Origin: Actinoplanes utahensis
GTDB taxonomy: Bacteria > Actinomycetota > Actinomycetes > Mycobacteriales > Micromonosporaceae
NCBI RefSeq assembly: GCF_016862455.1
Contig: NZ_BOMZ01000002.1
Span: 62,001-126,000 of the forward strand
DNA length: 64,000 nucleotides
Reading direction: 5' to 3'
Shown here: positions 1-8,869 of the stretch, piece after piece
Layout: the number at the start of each line of letters is the position of its first letter
How positions within the stretch are numbered: position 1 is the first letter of the stretch
Translations under genes and position numbers: made by a program
The notes under the pieces: model-generated
What the model was told of the DNA's origin: nothing
Databases searched by the model: none
What the model saw: only the letters and a program-made list of their open reading frames with translations

Positions 1-1
1 C

Positions 2-946
2 CTGGAGCAGGTGGCCCGCCTGGGACTGGTGAAGGTCGTCGACCGCTACGCCCCGGACCGCGGCTCCTTCACCGCGTACGCCGTCCACACCATCGTCGGG
101 GAACTGAAACGGCACCTGCGAGACCGGAGCTGGGCCGTCCACGTGCCCCGCCCTCTGCAGGAGCTGACGATGGCGGTCACCCGGCACGAGGCGGATCTGA
201 CCCGGGAACTCGGCCGCCGGCCCACCGACGCCGAGACCGCGCAGCGCGCCGGCATCACCGGCCGCGAACTCGACACGGCACGGATGACCGCGGCCGGCTA
301 CCGCTCGATGTCGCTGGACATGCCCCTCGGCGACGGCGACGCGACGTACCTCGACCTGTTCGGCCAGACCGACGCGGCGCTGGAGAAGGTGCCCGACCAC
401 CTGACGGTCACCGAACTGATCGCGGCGCTGCCGGCGCGGGAACGGCACGTGGTGATCGCCAGCTACTACGGCGGCCGCACCCAGGCCGACATCGCGGCCC
501 AGCTCGGCATCTCGCAGATGCAGGTCTCCCGCATCCTGTCGCGGGCGCTGATCTGGCTGCGCGAGGGCCTGCTGACCGACCGGGTGCCACGGTGGCCGGG
601 CTCGCACAGCGCGGAGGAGGACGCCTTCGCCATCACGACCGGCAACGGGCCGGACGGGCATCTCGAGATCCGCATCCGCGGCGAGGTGGACCGGGACAAC
701 GCCGGCCGCCTGCGGACCGCCCTGCTCGACGTGGTCTGCCGGCAGAGCGCCGGCCGGCAGGTCACCCTGCACATGGCGGAGGTGCCGCTGCTGGACGCGA
801 CGGGCGTGCGGGTCCTCCTGGCGGTGTACGAGGCCGCACAGGCCCGCGGCGTCACCGTGACCGCCACCGGATTGACCCCCATGGTCCGCCGGATCGCCGC
901 CACGTCCGGGCTGGCCCCGATGCTCGCCGCGCCGGAGCGGGGCTGA
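2..946 (+). CDS. SigB/SigF-type RNA polymerase sigma factor fused to a C-terminal STAS domain (5' truncated by the window)
   Basis: The reading frame is already open at base 2 (Leu-Glu-Gln-Val), so the true start and much of sigma region 2 lie upstream. What remains runs from the end of region 2 (RYAPDRGSFTAYA) through region 3 to a region 4 helix-turn-helix (TQADIAAQLGISQMQVSRIL). The last 105 or so residues form a STAS (anti-sigma antagonist) domain with LLDATGVRVLL at the usual phosphorylation loop, where Thr replaces the common Ser. The protein should recruit RNA polymerase in a stress or development regulon, and the fused STAS domain could bind an RsbW-like kinase. The gene is convergent with the membrane gene ending at 965. 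The fusion is seen directly; its regulation is inferred. Confidence 0.88.
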   Translation: MEQVARLGLVKVVDRYAPDRGSFTAYAVHTIVGELKRHLRDRSWAVHVPRPLQELTMAVTRHEADLTRELGRRPTDAETAQRAGITGRELDTARMTAAGYRSMSLDMPLGDGDATYLDLFGQTDAALEKVPDHLTVTELIAALPARERHVVIASYYGGRTQADIAAQLGISQMQVSRILSRALIWLREGLLTDRVPRWPGSHSAEEDAFAITTGNGPDGHLEIRIRGEVDRDNAGRLRTALLDVVCRQSAGRQVTLHMAEVPLLDATGVRVLLAVYEAAQARGVTVTATGLTPMVRRIAATSGLAPMLAAPERG

Positions 947-964
947 CCGTCCGGCGGCCCGTCC

Positions 965-1543
965 TCAGCTCGCGGGGCCGGTCCGCCGGGGTCCCCGAGT
1001 CACGTACCCGGCGGCACCGGTGACCGCCAGGAGCGCGGCGGTGACGAGCGCCGTCCGGCTGTCCGGCGGCTGGCCCGCCCAGGTGAGCAGATACAGAGCG
1101 AACGGCTCCGGCACGGCGGGGACGCCGGCGGACACGCAGCCCGTCACGACCGGCAGGGTCCAGGCCAGTCGCCTGCCGAACAGCGTGGCGGCCAGGGCGG
1201 CGAGCCCGGTGAAGCCGGCCGCGTCCCGCGCGACGACGGCGACCGGAACCGTCGCCACCGCTGTCACCACGGCGACCGCGACCACGAAGATCGTGGCCAG
1301 GTGCAGCGCGCGGCGGGGCGCCCAGCGGATCGCCGCGGTCGCGTCCAGGACGCTGTCCGGCCCGCCCAGGCCGTGGCCGAGGACGGCGATGCCCAGCGCC
1401 AGCGCGAGGGCCGCGGCCGTGACGGCGTGCCGCGACCCGGCCGGGCCGGCGCCGAGCCAGGCGACGGCGGTCATGGCCGCTACCGCGCACAGGGCCCCGG
1501 CCGGCGCCTCACGGGAGCGCAGGAACAGCGCGACGGCGATCAC
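965..1543 (-). CDS. Hydrophobic membrane protein, last gene of an ABC exporter operon
   Basis: This is a 192-residue protein with about five or six hydrophobic segments (for example LALALGIAVLGHGLG and IFVVAVAVVTAVATVPVAVV) and a basic C terminus. I start it at the GTG overlapping the upstream permease stop as GTGA; the longer open frame has an arginine-rich, non-membrane extension that looks spurious. It is the third gene after an ATPase (2862-3620) and a large membrane protein (1540-2865), so it is probably a second membrane subunit or accessory of that exporter. I do not recognise a named family. Confidence 0.65.
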   Translation of the reverse strand: MIAVALFLRSREAPAGALCAVAAMTAVAWLGAGPAGSRHAVTAAALALALGIAVLGHGLGGPDSVLDATAAIRWAPRRALHLATIFVVAVAVVTAVATVPVAVVARDAAGFTGLAALAATLFGRRLAWTLPVVTGCVSAGVPAVPEPFALYLLTWAGQPPDSRTALVTAALLAVTGAAGYVTRGPRRTGPAS

Positions 1544-2861
1544 CGGCCGGCTCCGACACCGAGGGCGGCGGCCTGGTCGCCGCAGGCCAGACCGGCCGCG
1601 CGGACCGCGGCGACACGGCGTTGCTGCTCGGCGGCGGGCAATGCGACGAGCTTCTTCCACATCGTGTCGCGGATTGCCTGCTCGGCCGGGCCGACGGTCT
1701 GACCGGGGACCGGGTGGCTGCCGTGGAGCCAGGCGGCCGTCACGGCCCGGGCCCGCAGCACCGCCAGATGGTCGCCGTCGCCACGGGCGCAGAGCGGTGT
1801 GCCGGCGCCGGCCAGGATCCGGGCGGTCAGTTCGGCCGGATCATCGGTCGCGCCGAGGTTGTCGCTGTCCAGCCAGGCTTCCGAGGCCGGCTGCGGACGG
1901 CCGGTGCCGGGCGGCGCCTCGTGGACCGAGGCCGGCGCGTTCGGCAGCTTGGCGAGCAGGCGCAACGCCTCCCGGGACGGTGCGACGAGGGCGGGCAACT
2001 GCCGCCGGTGGGCCGCGGTGACGCAGACCCGGGGGCCGGCGTCGGCGGTGCAGACCTCGGCGACCGCGGCCGGGTCGACCGGGAAGGCGGTGCCGCTCAG
2101 CAGCGGGGCGGCCAGCGCCAGCCCGAGCGCCGGCGGGACGACGGCCAGCGCCCGTGCGAGCCGGCCGGTCGCGAGGAACAGCACCAGTCCCCCGATCGCC
2201 AGGCCGCCGAACCACCAGGCCTGACCCGCGCTGACCGTACCGCTGACGGCCTGGAACTCGGAGATCGTGCTGGTGAAGTAAGGCAGCAGCAGAGCGAGCC
2301 CGGGTTTCGTGGCGTCGTCGAGTTTGGTCGCCTCGATCGCCGCGAGGAGCCCGGCGAGGCTGCCCACGCCGAGCACGGCGGGGGTGTACGCGTACGGCAG
2401 CAGCCGGCCCACACCGAGTCCCAGCATGCCCGCCGTGGCCAGGGCCAGAACGCCGACGGCGGTGACCGCCGGCCAGCCGCTGCCGGGATGGCCGGCGGCG
2501 GCCGCGACCCTCGGCGCCCCCGCGCCCAGGACGATCAGGTAGCCGGCGGCCAGGCTGAGGGCCGTGGCCAGGGCGGACGGCCGCAGCCGCCGCCAGCCGG
2601 GCGCCGGTGTGGTGCCGAGCAGTTCCGTCATCCGGCTGCGCCGGTCCCGGCCGGCCTGCCAGGCGCCGGCGGCCAGGGCCAGCGGCCAGAGGACGACCAG
2701 CATGATGCGCTGGAAGACGGCGAGCAGGTTCCATTGCTGGTCCCACAGGCCGGTCTGTCCGGTGAGCGCGAGCACGTAGAGTCCCGCCACCCCGATCGCC
2801 GCCGTCGCGGCCCCGATCGGCAGCGCGGCGGAACGGCGCAGTTCGATCCCGAGGATGCCGA

Positions 2862-2865
<4 letters not shown>
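1540..2865 (-). CDS. ABC-type exporter membrane subunit with a soluble C-terminal region
   Basis: This 441-residue protein has about seven hydrophobic segments in its first 260 residues (GAATAAIGVAGLYVLALTG near the start, then a series to GLALAAPLLSG). A soluble, cysteine-containing region of about 180 residues follows (AEVCTADAGPRVCV). It overlaps the upstream ATPase by four bases (ATGA), so the two are translationally coupled. That places it as the transmembrane partner of an ABC-2-like exporter. The substrate is unknown. The soluble C-terminal part is unusual for a plain permease and may be extracytoplasmic. Confidence 0.72.
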
Positions 2866-3620
<755 letters not shown>

Positions 3621-3767
3621 GATCTCTCTCCGCTCATCGTCCGGTGCGGTCTCGATCCTGCGGGGAAAGGGCGGGGGCGCGCCTCAGCCGGGTTACCGAG
3701 CGGCGCCGCGAGGGCTCGGCCGAAAGAACGAGGCCGCCCGGGTACGGGTGTCGTACCGTGGCCTTCT

Positions 3768-4964
3768 GTGTTGATCATCTTCCCGGGCCGTTCCGGACCG
3801 CAGCGGGTGATGGCGGTCCTGTTCGCCGTCGTGGTGGCCGGTCTCGTCGTCGTCGAGGGGCTGGACGGCCCCACGCTGCCCGCCACGATCGGCGTCGTCG
3901 CCAGCGGCCTGTTCGCGGTCGCCGTGGTGCTGCTCGCCGAAGCCCGCCCGTCCGCGGTCGCCGGGGCCGCGGCGACGTCCGTCACGGTCTCGGTGGCCTG
4001 CGCGCTGGTACCGGCGCTGCGGTTGGAGCACACGTTCGGCATCGTGGAGTTCGCCGCGCTGTCGGTGGCGGGGATCCGCCTGGTCATGCAGCATCCGGTC
4101 CGGCGGGCGGCCGGCCCGGCCGTCCTGACGCTCCTGGCGATCGGTGTGCTCCCGTTGCGGGTCTTCCTTCATCCCGTCAACGTGCGGACGTTGTCGCAGG
4201 ACGGTGGCCTGGTCGCGGTCGTGCTGACCGCCTGGGTGCTGTTCGTCGCGCTGCTCGGGTCGTACCTGCGCCTGCTGGAGCGCCGCCGGGTCGACGCGGA
4301 CCGGCTGGCCCGGCAGGTGGAACGCCTGGATCACGCCCGTGACCTGCACGACTACGTCGCCCATCACGTGACCGCGATCGTCGCCCAGACGCAGGCCATC
4401 AGGTTCGTCACGAGCTCGGGCGCCGCCCCCTCGCCCGGGGATCTGGACGACCTGCTGGCCGGCGTCGAACGGGCCGGCGGTCAGGCGCTCACCTCGATGC
4501 GTACGCTCGTCGGCATCCTGCGCGACGAGACGTCCGCGACCGCGCCCGCCCACGCCACCCTGGACGAGATGCTCACCGCTGTGACCGGCACCCTGCCACC
4601 CGGATATCCGGCACCGGCCGTCTCCGTCGACGCGTCGCTGTCGCACCGGCCGTTGCCCGCCGCGACCCTGGACGCGGCGCATCACACCGTTCTGGAGGCG
4701 CTGACCAACGTGTTGCGCCACACCACCGGGACCACCCGGATCGACATCCGGATCCGGGTCCGGGACGACCGGCCCGACGTCGCCGAACTGTCGGTCCGCA
4801 ACGACGGGCGGGCCGCCGTGTCGCCCCTGCCGGCCGGCGGGTTCGGCCTGACCGGGCTCAGCGAGCGGGTCCGGTCCGCGGGCGGCGAGCTGACGGCCGG
4901 GCCGGTCGAATCAGGCTGGCAGGTCACCGCGACCCTGCCGATCACCGACGGGAACCTCCGATGA
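3768..4964 (+). CDS. Sensor histidine kinase, NarL/LiaS (HisKA_3) class
   Basis: I start this protein at GTG 3768, giving 398 residues; the open frame runs upstream through the antisense of the exporter ATPase and is not credible there. The N-terminal half has paired hydrophobic segments (VMAVLFAVVVAGLVVVEG onward, about six). It is followed by the HisKA_3 box RDLHDYVAHH with the phosphoacceptor His at about residue 194. A C-terminal HATPase carries N- and G-box features (EALTNVLRH, GGFGLTGLSERV). No large extracellular sensor is present, so it probably senses membrane state or the neighbouring transporter. It overlaps its response regulator by ATGA. Confidence 0.88.
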   Translation: MLIIFPGRSGPQRVMAVLFAVVVAGLVVVEGLDGPTLPATIGVVASGLFAVAVVLLAEARPSAVAGAAATSVTVSVACALVPALRLEHTFGIVEFAALSVAGIRLVMQHPVRRAAGPAVLTLLAIGVLPLRVFLHPVNVRTLSQDGGLVAVVLTAWVLFVALLGSYLRLLERRRVDADRLARQVERLDHARDLHDYVAHHVTAIVAQTQAIRFVTSSGAAPSPGDLDDLLAGVERAGGQALTSMRTLVGILRDETSATAPAHATLDEMLTAVTGTLPPGYPAPAVSVDASLSHRPLPAATLDAAHHTVLEALTNVLRHTTGTTRIDIRIRVRDDRPDVAELSVRNDGRAAVSPLPAGGFGLTGLSERVRSAGGELTAGPVESGWQVTATLPITDGNLR

Positions 4965-5629
4965 CCATCCGGCTTCTGCTGGCCGACGACCAGGACATGA
5001 TCCGTACGGCGTTCCGCATGATCCTCGGCACGCAGCCGGACATCGAGGTGGTGGCCGAGGCCGCGGACGGTGAGACCGCCGTGGAGCTGGCCCGCCGGCT
5101 GCGTCCCGACGTGTGCCTGCTGGACATCCGGATGCCGCGGCTCGACGGCCTGGAAGCGACCCGGCTGCTGGCCGGCCCGGCCGTCCGGGATCCGCTCAAC
5201 GTTCTCATCGTCACCACGTTCGATCTGGACGAGTACGTGTACCGGGCGCTGCGCAACGGCGCCTGCGGTTTCCTGCTCAAGGACACGTCACCGAACCTGC
5301 TGGTGGAGGCGGTCCGGGCGGCCGCCGCCGGGACCACGCTGATCTCGCCGGCGGTGACCGTACGTCTGCTGGCGCACCTCGCTCCCCGCCGCGGCGCCGA
5401 ACCCGAGGCGCCGGAGGCGCCGCCCACCGAGCCGCTCACCGACCGTGAGCTCGCCGTGGTCCGGCTGGTGGCGCACGGGCACACCAACGACGAGATCGCC
5501 GGGCGGCTCTACGTGACGCTGTCGACGGTCAAGACGCATCTGGCGAACGTGCAGCGCAAACTCGCCGCCCGCAACCGGGTGGAGATCGCCGCCTGGGCGT
5601 GGCGCAACGACGTCTGCTCCGCGAACTGA
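4961..5629 (+). CDS. NarL/FixJ-type response regulator with LuxR helix-turn-helix
   Basis: This 222-residue protein has a receiver domain with acidic pocket ADDQD and phosphoacceptor Asp at about residue 55 (LLDIRMP). Receiver Thr (VTTFD) and Lys (LLKDT) follow. The C-terminal LuxR helix-turn-helix spans about residues 153-215 (LTDRELAVVRLVAHGHTNDE). The gene is translationally coupled to the upstream histidine kinase. The likely target is the divergent exporter operon at 965-3620. Confidence 0.94.
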   Translation: MTIRLLLADDQDMIRTAFRMILGTQPDIEVVAEAADGETAVELARRLRPDVCLLDIRMPRLDGLEATRLLAGPAVRDPLNVLIVTTFDLDEYVYRALRNGACGFLLKDTSPNLLVEAVRAAAAGTTLISPAVTVRLLAHLAPRRGAEPEAPEAPPTEPLTDRELAVVRLVAHGHTNDEIAGRLYVTLSTVKTHLANVQRKLAARNRVEIAAWAWRNDVCSAN

Positions 5630-5644
5630 CCGGGGACGGCGAAC

Positions 5645-5676
5645 AGGCCGTGACCCGTTTCCACGGGTCACGGCCT
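5645..5676. terminator. Strong bidirectional hairpin between convergent genes
   Basis: A perfect 14-bp stem (AGGCCGTGACCCGT with its complement) closes a 4-base loop. It lies 16 bases after the response-regulator stop and 20 bases before the stop of the minus-strand hydrolase. There is no U-tract, which is common for actinobacterial intrinsic terminators. It would serve both converging transcripts. Confidence 0.85.
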
Positions 5677-5695
5677 GGATCTTCGAACGGTCAGA

Positions 5696-6505
5696 TCATC
5701 GCGCCGTCGCGGCGCGGACGATCAGGTCCGCGACGGGACGCGGGTTCGACACACCGACCGCGTGCGACGCCTTGCGGATCTCGACCGTGGCCCGGGAGCC
5801 GGCCCGGTCGGCCATCCAGCGCTGCGCCGCGACCGGGATGTTGCGGTCGGCGCCGGCGAGCAGGAACCAGGAGGGAATCGTCTTCCACGCCGGTTCCCCG
5901 GAGCCCTCGCTGAGCGCCGCGTCCCGGATCGGCCGCTGCGTGACGGCCATCAGCGTGGCCTGCTGCCGGGACACGTCGGCGGCGAACTGCTGCCGGAACA
6001 GGTCCTGGCGGATGGCGAGGTCGGTGGTGCCGTCACCGAGCGGCACCGGGGCGAGAGTGTCGCCGAGAGTGCTGCCGGGGAACTTACCGGACAGCTCGAG
6101 GGCGCTCTCGCCCTTGTCCGGGGCGAACGCCGCGATGTAGACGAGCGCCTTGACGTCCGGGTCCCCGGCCGCGGCGTTGGTCATCACCGCGCCCCCGTAC
6201 GAATGGCCGGCGAGCACGATCGGTCCCGGCACCGAGTCGATGACGGTGCGCACGTAGGCGGCGTCGGTGCTGAGCCCGCGCAGCGGGTTGGCGGCGGCGA
6301 CGACCGGATAGCCGCGCTGCTGGAGCCGCTCGATGACCCCGGACCAGCTGGCGGAGTCGGCGAAGGCGCCGTGCACCAGCACGATGGTCGGCCGGGTGGT
6401 GACGTGCGTGCCGGCGACGGCGGCGGCGGCCCCGGAGACCGACGCGGTGCCGGTGAGGACGATGGCGGCGGCGAGAGCCACCACTCGGGAGATACGGACG
6501 CGCAT
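5696..6505 (-). CDS. Secreted alpha/beta hydrolase (esterase-like)
   Basis: Translation from ATG 6505 gives 269 residues with a clear Sec signal peptide (RVVALAAAIVLTGTASVSG followed by an Ala-rich cleavage region). An alpha/beta-hydrolase fold follows: oxyanion motif LVHGAFADS, nucleophile elbow GHSYGG and catalytic His in ASHAV near the end. It closely resembles the next protein upstream (6580-7284) over its whole mature length, so the pair arose by tandem duplication with one copy exported. It is the last gene of a four-gene operon. The substrate is unknown; the family includes small-ester hydrolases. Confidence 0.85.
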   Translation of the reverse strand: MRVRISRVVALAAAIVLTGTASVSGAAAAVAGTHVTTRPTIVLVHGAFADSASWSGVIERLQQRGYPVVAAANPLRGLSTDAAYVRTVIDSVPGPIVLAGHSYGGAVMTNAAAGDPDVKALVYIAAFAPDKGESALELSGKFPGSTLGDTLAPVPLGDGTTDLAIRQDLFRQQFAADVSRQQATLMAVTQRPIRDAALSEGSGEPAWKTIPSWFLLAGADRNIPVAAQRWMADRAGSRATVEIRKASHAVGVSNPRPVADLIVRAATAR

Positions 6506-6579
6506 GATGCTCTTTTCGATCAGTGGTGAGACAGGGGTTCGGTGCGGCGCCGCCCCCTCGCCGGCGCCGCACGGGGAGG

Positions 6580-7284
6580 TCAGGCGATCGCGGCGGCGGC
6601 CTGCAGGATGATCCCGGCGACCGCGGCGGGTTCGGAGGCGGGGATGGCGTGCGAGGCGCCGGGCAGTTCCACGCGCTCGCGGGCGCCGGCCCGCTCGGCC
6701 ATGAAGCGGTGCGCTTCGAGCGGGATGTTGTAGTCGGCCTCGGGGTACACGAACCAGGACGGCACGGTCTTCCACGCCGGTTCGCCCGATCCCTCGTTGA
6801 GCGCCGTGGTGTTCAGCGGACGCTGGGCGACGGCGTCGAGGGCGGCCTGCGCGGCCGGGACGTCGGCGATGAACTGCTGGTGGTATTTGTCCTGCCGGAT
6901 GTACAGGTCGACGGTGCCGTCCGGGAGCGGCACCTCCTTGAGGGTCTCGCCGAGCGTGCCGCCGGGGAACCGCCCGGACAGCTCGCCGATGCTCTCGCCG
7001 GCCTCGGGTGCGAAGGCGGCGACGAACACGAGGGCCTTGACGTGGTCGTGGCCGACCGCGGCGTTGGACATGACGGCCCCGCCGTAGGAGTGGCCGGCGA
7101 GCACGACCGGCCCGTCGACGGTGGCCAGGAGGCTGGAGACGACGGCGGCGTCACCGGACAGGCTGCGCAGCGGGTTGGGCGCGGCGATCACCGGGTAGCC
7201 CTCGGCGAGCAGCTGCCGGGTCACCTCGTTCCAGCTGGCGGACTCGGCGAACGCGCCGTGGACGAGGACGATGGTGGGTTTCAT
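6580..7284 (-). CDS. Cytoplasmic alpha/beta hydrolase, paralogue of the secreted neighbour
   Basis: From ATG 7284, preceded by an AAGGGG-type ribosome site, the protein has 234 residues and no signal peptide. It carries LVHGAFAES, GHSYGG with the nucleophilic Ser, and a late His in GASHAIP. Long stretches match the downstream secreted protein almost residue for residue (for example EGSGEPAWKT followed by PSWF). Longer open-frame starts run into the neighbouring esterase antisense and are rejected. It lies 11 bases downstream of the HSL-type esterase, in one operon. Confidence 0.88.
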   Translation of the reverse strand: MKPTIVLVHGAFAESASWNEVTRQLLAEGYPVIAAPNPLRSLSGDAAVVSSLLATVDGPVVLAGHSYGGAVMSNAAVGHDHVKALVFVAAFAPEAGESIGELSGRFPGGTLGETLKEVPLPDGTVDLYIRQDKYHQQFIADVPAAQAALDAVAQRPLNTTALNEGSGEPAWKTVPSWFVYPEADYNIPLEAHRFMAERAGARERVELPGASHAIPASEPAAVAGIILQAAAAIA

Positions 7285-7295
7285 GGCAGGCCCCT

Positions 7296-8249
7296 TCAGT
7301 GGGTGGACAGGACGGTGGACAGGAAGTCGGCGGCCTGGCGGATCGCGCCTTCGGCCGCGTGGGTGTCGCGCAGCGCGTTGAGCATCACGAAGTCGTGGAT
7401 GACGCCCTGGTAGCGCACGGCGGTGACGGGCACGCCGGCGCGGCGCAGCTTGTCGGCGTACGCCTCGCCCTCGTCGCGCAGGACGTCGGCTTCGGCGACG
7501 ATGACCAGGGCCGGCGGCAGTCCGGTGAGCTGCTCGACGTCGGCGCGCAACGGCGAGGCGGTGATCTCGGCCCGCTGCGCGGGGTCGGTCGTGTACTGGT
7601 CCCAGAACCACTGCATGGCGTCGCGGCGCAGGAAGTAGCCCTCGGCGAACTGCCGGTACGAACCGGTGTCGAAGTTCGCGTCGGTGACCGGGTAGAACAG
7701 CACCTGGCCGGCGAGCGGCACGTCACCGTGCTGCTTGGCGGTCAGGGTGAGCGCGATGGCCATGTTGCCGCCGACCGAGTCCCCGGCGACGGCGATGCGG
7801 GCCGGGTCCAGCCCGTGGGTGGCGCCGTGCGCGACGACCCACTGGACGGCGGCGTAGTTCTCCTGGACGGCGATCGGGTACGCGGCCTCGGGCGAGAGGC
7901 TGTACTCGGGGAACACCACGGCCGCACCGACCCGGACGGCCAGTTCCCGGGCGAGCCGGTCGTGGGTGTGGTCGTTGCCGAACACCCAGCCCGCGCCGTG
8001 GATGTAGAACACCACCGGCAGCGGGCCGGTCACGCCGGTGGGCCGGAAGACGGTCACCGACACCGAGCCGGTGGGACCACCGGGAATGGTGAGCGTCTCC
8101 TTCTCGGTGCCCGGCACGTCGACCGTGGGGCTCTGCACGCCGTCGACGGCCTTGCGGCCCTCGGCGGGAGGGATCTGGAACAGGTACGGCGGGTCGGCGG
8201 TCGCTTCGACGAAGGCCTGCGCGGCCGGTTCCAGTACGGGTCTGCTCAT
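7296..8249 (-). CDS. HSL-family alpha/beta hydrolase (esterase/lipase)
   Basis: This 317-residue protein has the hormone-sensitive-lipase signature: oxyanion hole YIHGAGWVFG (the usual HGGG is HGAG here), nucleophile GDSVGGN, and acid and His near the C terminus (VIAEADVLRDE is rendered here as VIVAEADVLRDE; GVIHDFVM). HSL-type enzymes hydrolyse short-chain acyl esters. No export signal is visible. It sits between the RidA gene and the two paralogous hydrolases with short gaps, suggesting one operon for handling an ester or acyl compound. Confidence 0.9.
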   Translation of the reverse strand: MSRPVLEPAAQAFVEATADPPYLFQIPPAEGRKAVDGVQSPTVDVPGTEKETLTIPGGPTGSVSVTVFRPTGVTGPLPVVFYIHGAGWVFGNDHTHDRLARELAVRVGAAVVFPEYSLSPEAAYPIAVQENYAAVQWVVAHGATHGLDPARIAVAGDSVGGNMAIALTLTAKQHGDVPLAGQVLFYPVTDANFDTGSYRQFAEGYFLRRDAMQWFWDQYTTDPAQRAEITASPLRADVEQLTGLPPALVIVAEADVLRDEGEAYADKLRRAGVPVTAVRYQGVIHDFVMLNALRDTHAAEGAIRQAADFLSTVLSTH

Positions 8250-8276
8250 CGTGTCTCTCCAGTTCGTTCGGTGCGG

Positions 8277-8738
8277 TCAGGACGCGATCTCGACCTGCAG
8301 TTCCACCTCGACCGGGCTGTCCAGCGGCAGCACCGCCAGGCCGACGGCGGAGCGGGCATGGATCCCGGCCGGGCCGAACACGTCGTGCAGGAAGGTGGAG
8401 GCGCCGTTGAGGACCTGGGCCTGACCGGTGAAGGACGGCAGCGAGGCGACGAAGCCGGTCACCTTGACGATGCGGACCACCGCGTCGATGCCGGCCACGG
8501 CGTCCACCGCGGCGAGGGCGTTCAAGGCGGCGGTGCGGGCCAGGTCGGCTGCCTGGGCGACGTCGACGCTGTCGCCGACCTTGCCGGTGACCGGCAGGGT
8601 CCCGCCGACGAAGGGCAGCTGGCCGGAGGTGTAGACGTACATGCCGGAACGGATCGCCGGCGTGTAGCCGCCGACCGGTGCGGCCACCCGCGGCAGCGTG
8701 ATGCCCAGCTCGGTGAGCCGGTCGTTCCAGATCCCCAT
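8277..8738 (-). CDS. RidA/YjgF/YER057c-family protein
   Basis: This 153-residue protein fits the RidA fold. It has MYVYTSGQLPFVGG in the first third, an alanine-rich central helix (NALAAVDAVAG), and the family C terminus LPLDSPVEVELQVEIAS. Classical RidA proteins hydrolyse reactive enamine/imine intermediates. This one has LDSPVEVELQV at the end and lacks an obvious RidA catalytic Arg context, so it may belong to another subgroup. It is the first gene of the hydrolase operon ending at 5696. Confidence 0.85.
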   Translation of the reverse strand: MGIWNDRLTELGITLPRVAAPVGGYTPAIRSGMYVYTSGQLPFVGGTLPVTGKVGDSVDVAQAADLARTAALNALAAVDAVAGIDAVVRIVKVTGFVASLPSFTGQAQVLNGASTFLHDVFGPAGIHARSAVGLAVLPLDSPVEVELQVEIAS

Positions 8739-8816
8739 GGTGTGCGCCTCTCGTGATGGTGGGCGGGCCGCTGCGCGGCGCCCGAGTCGATCTCACCTGG
8801 CCGCGGCGCCGCGGAA

Positions 8817-8855
8817 CATGCGGGACCGCATGCAGAAGCACTTCCGCATGTGCGG
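8817..8855. promoter_or_regulatory. Pair of palindromes in the promoter region of the RidA/hydrolase operon
   Basis: CATGCGG-GA-CCGCATG (8817-8832) is followed by CCGCA-TG-TGCGG (8844-8855). The heptamer CCGCATG therefore occurs twice, 18 bases apart. The sites lie about 80-115 bases upstream of the RidA start and just after the stop of the XRE-NB-ARC regulator gene. They are good operator candidates, possibly for that regulator. This is inferred from symmetry only. Confidence 0.4.
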
Positions 8856-8869
8856 TCGCGCGGCGGCCG

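Noticed and set aside
951..990. Imperfect inverted repeat CCGGCGG / CCGCCGG between the sigma gene and the membrane gene.
   Set aside because: It has only 7 bp with a long loop lying partly inside coding sequence, so it is too weak to call a terminator.
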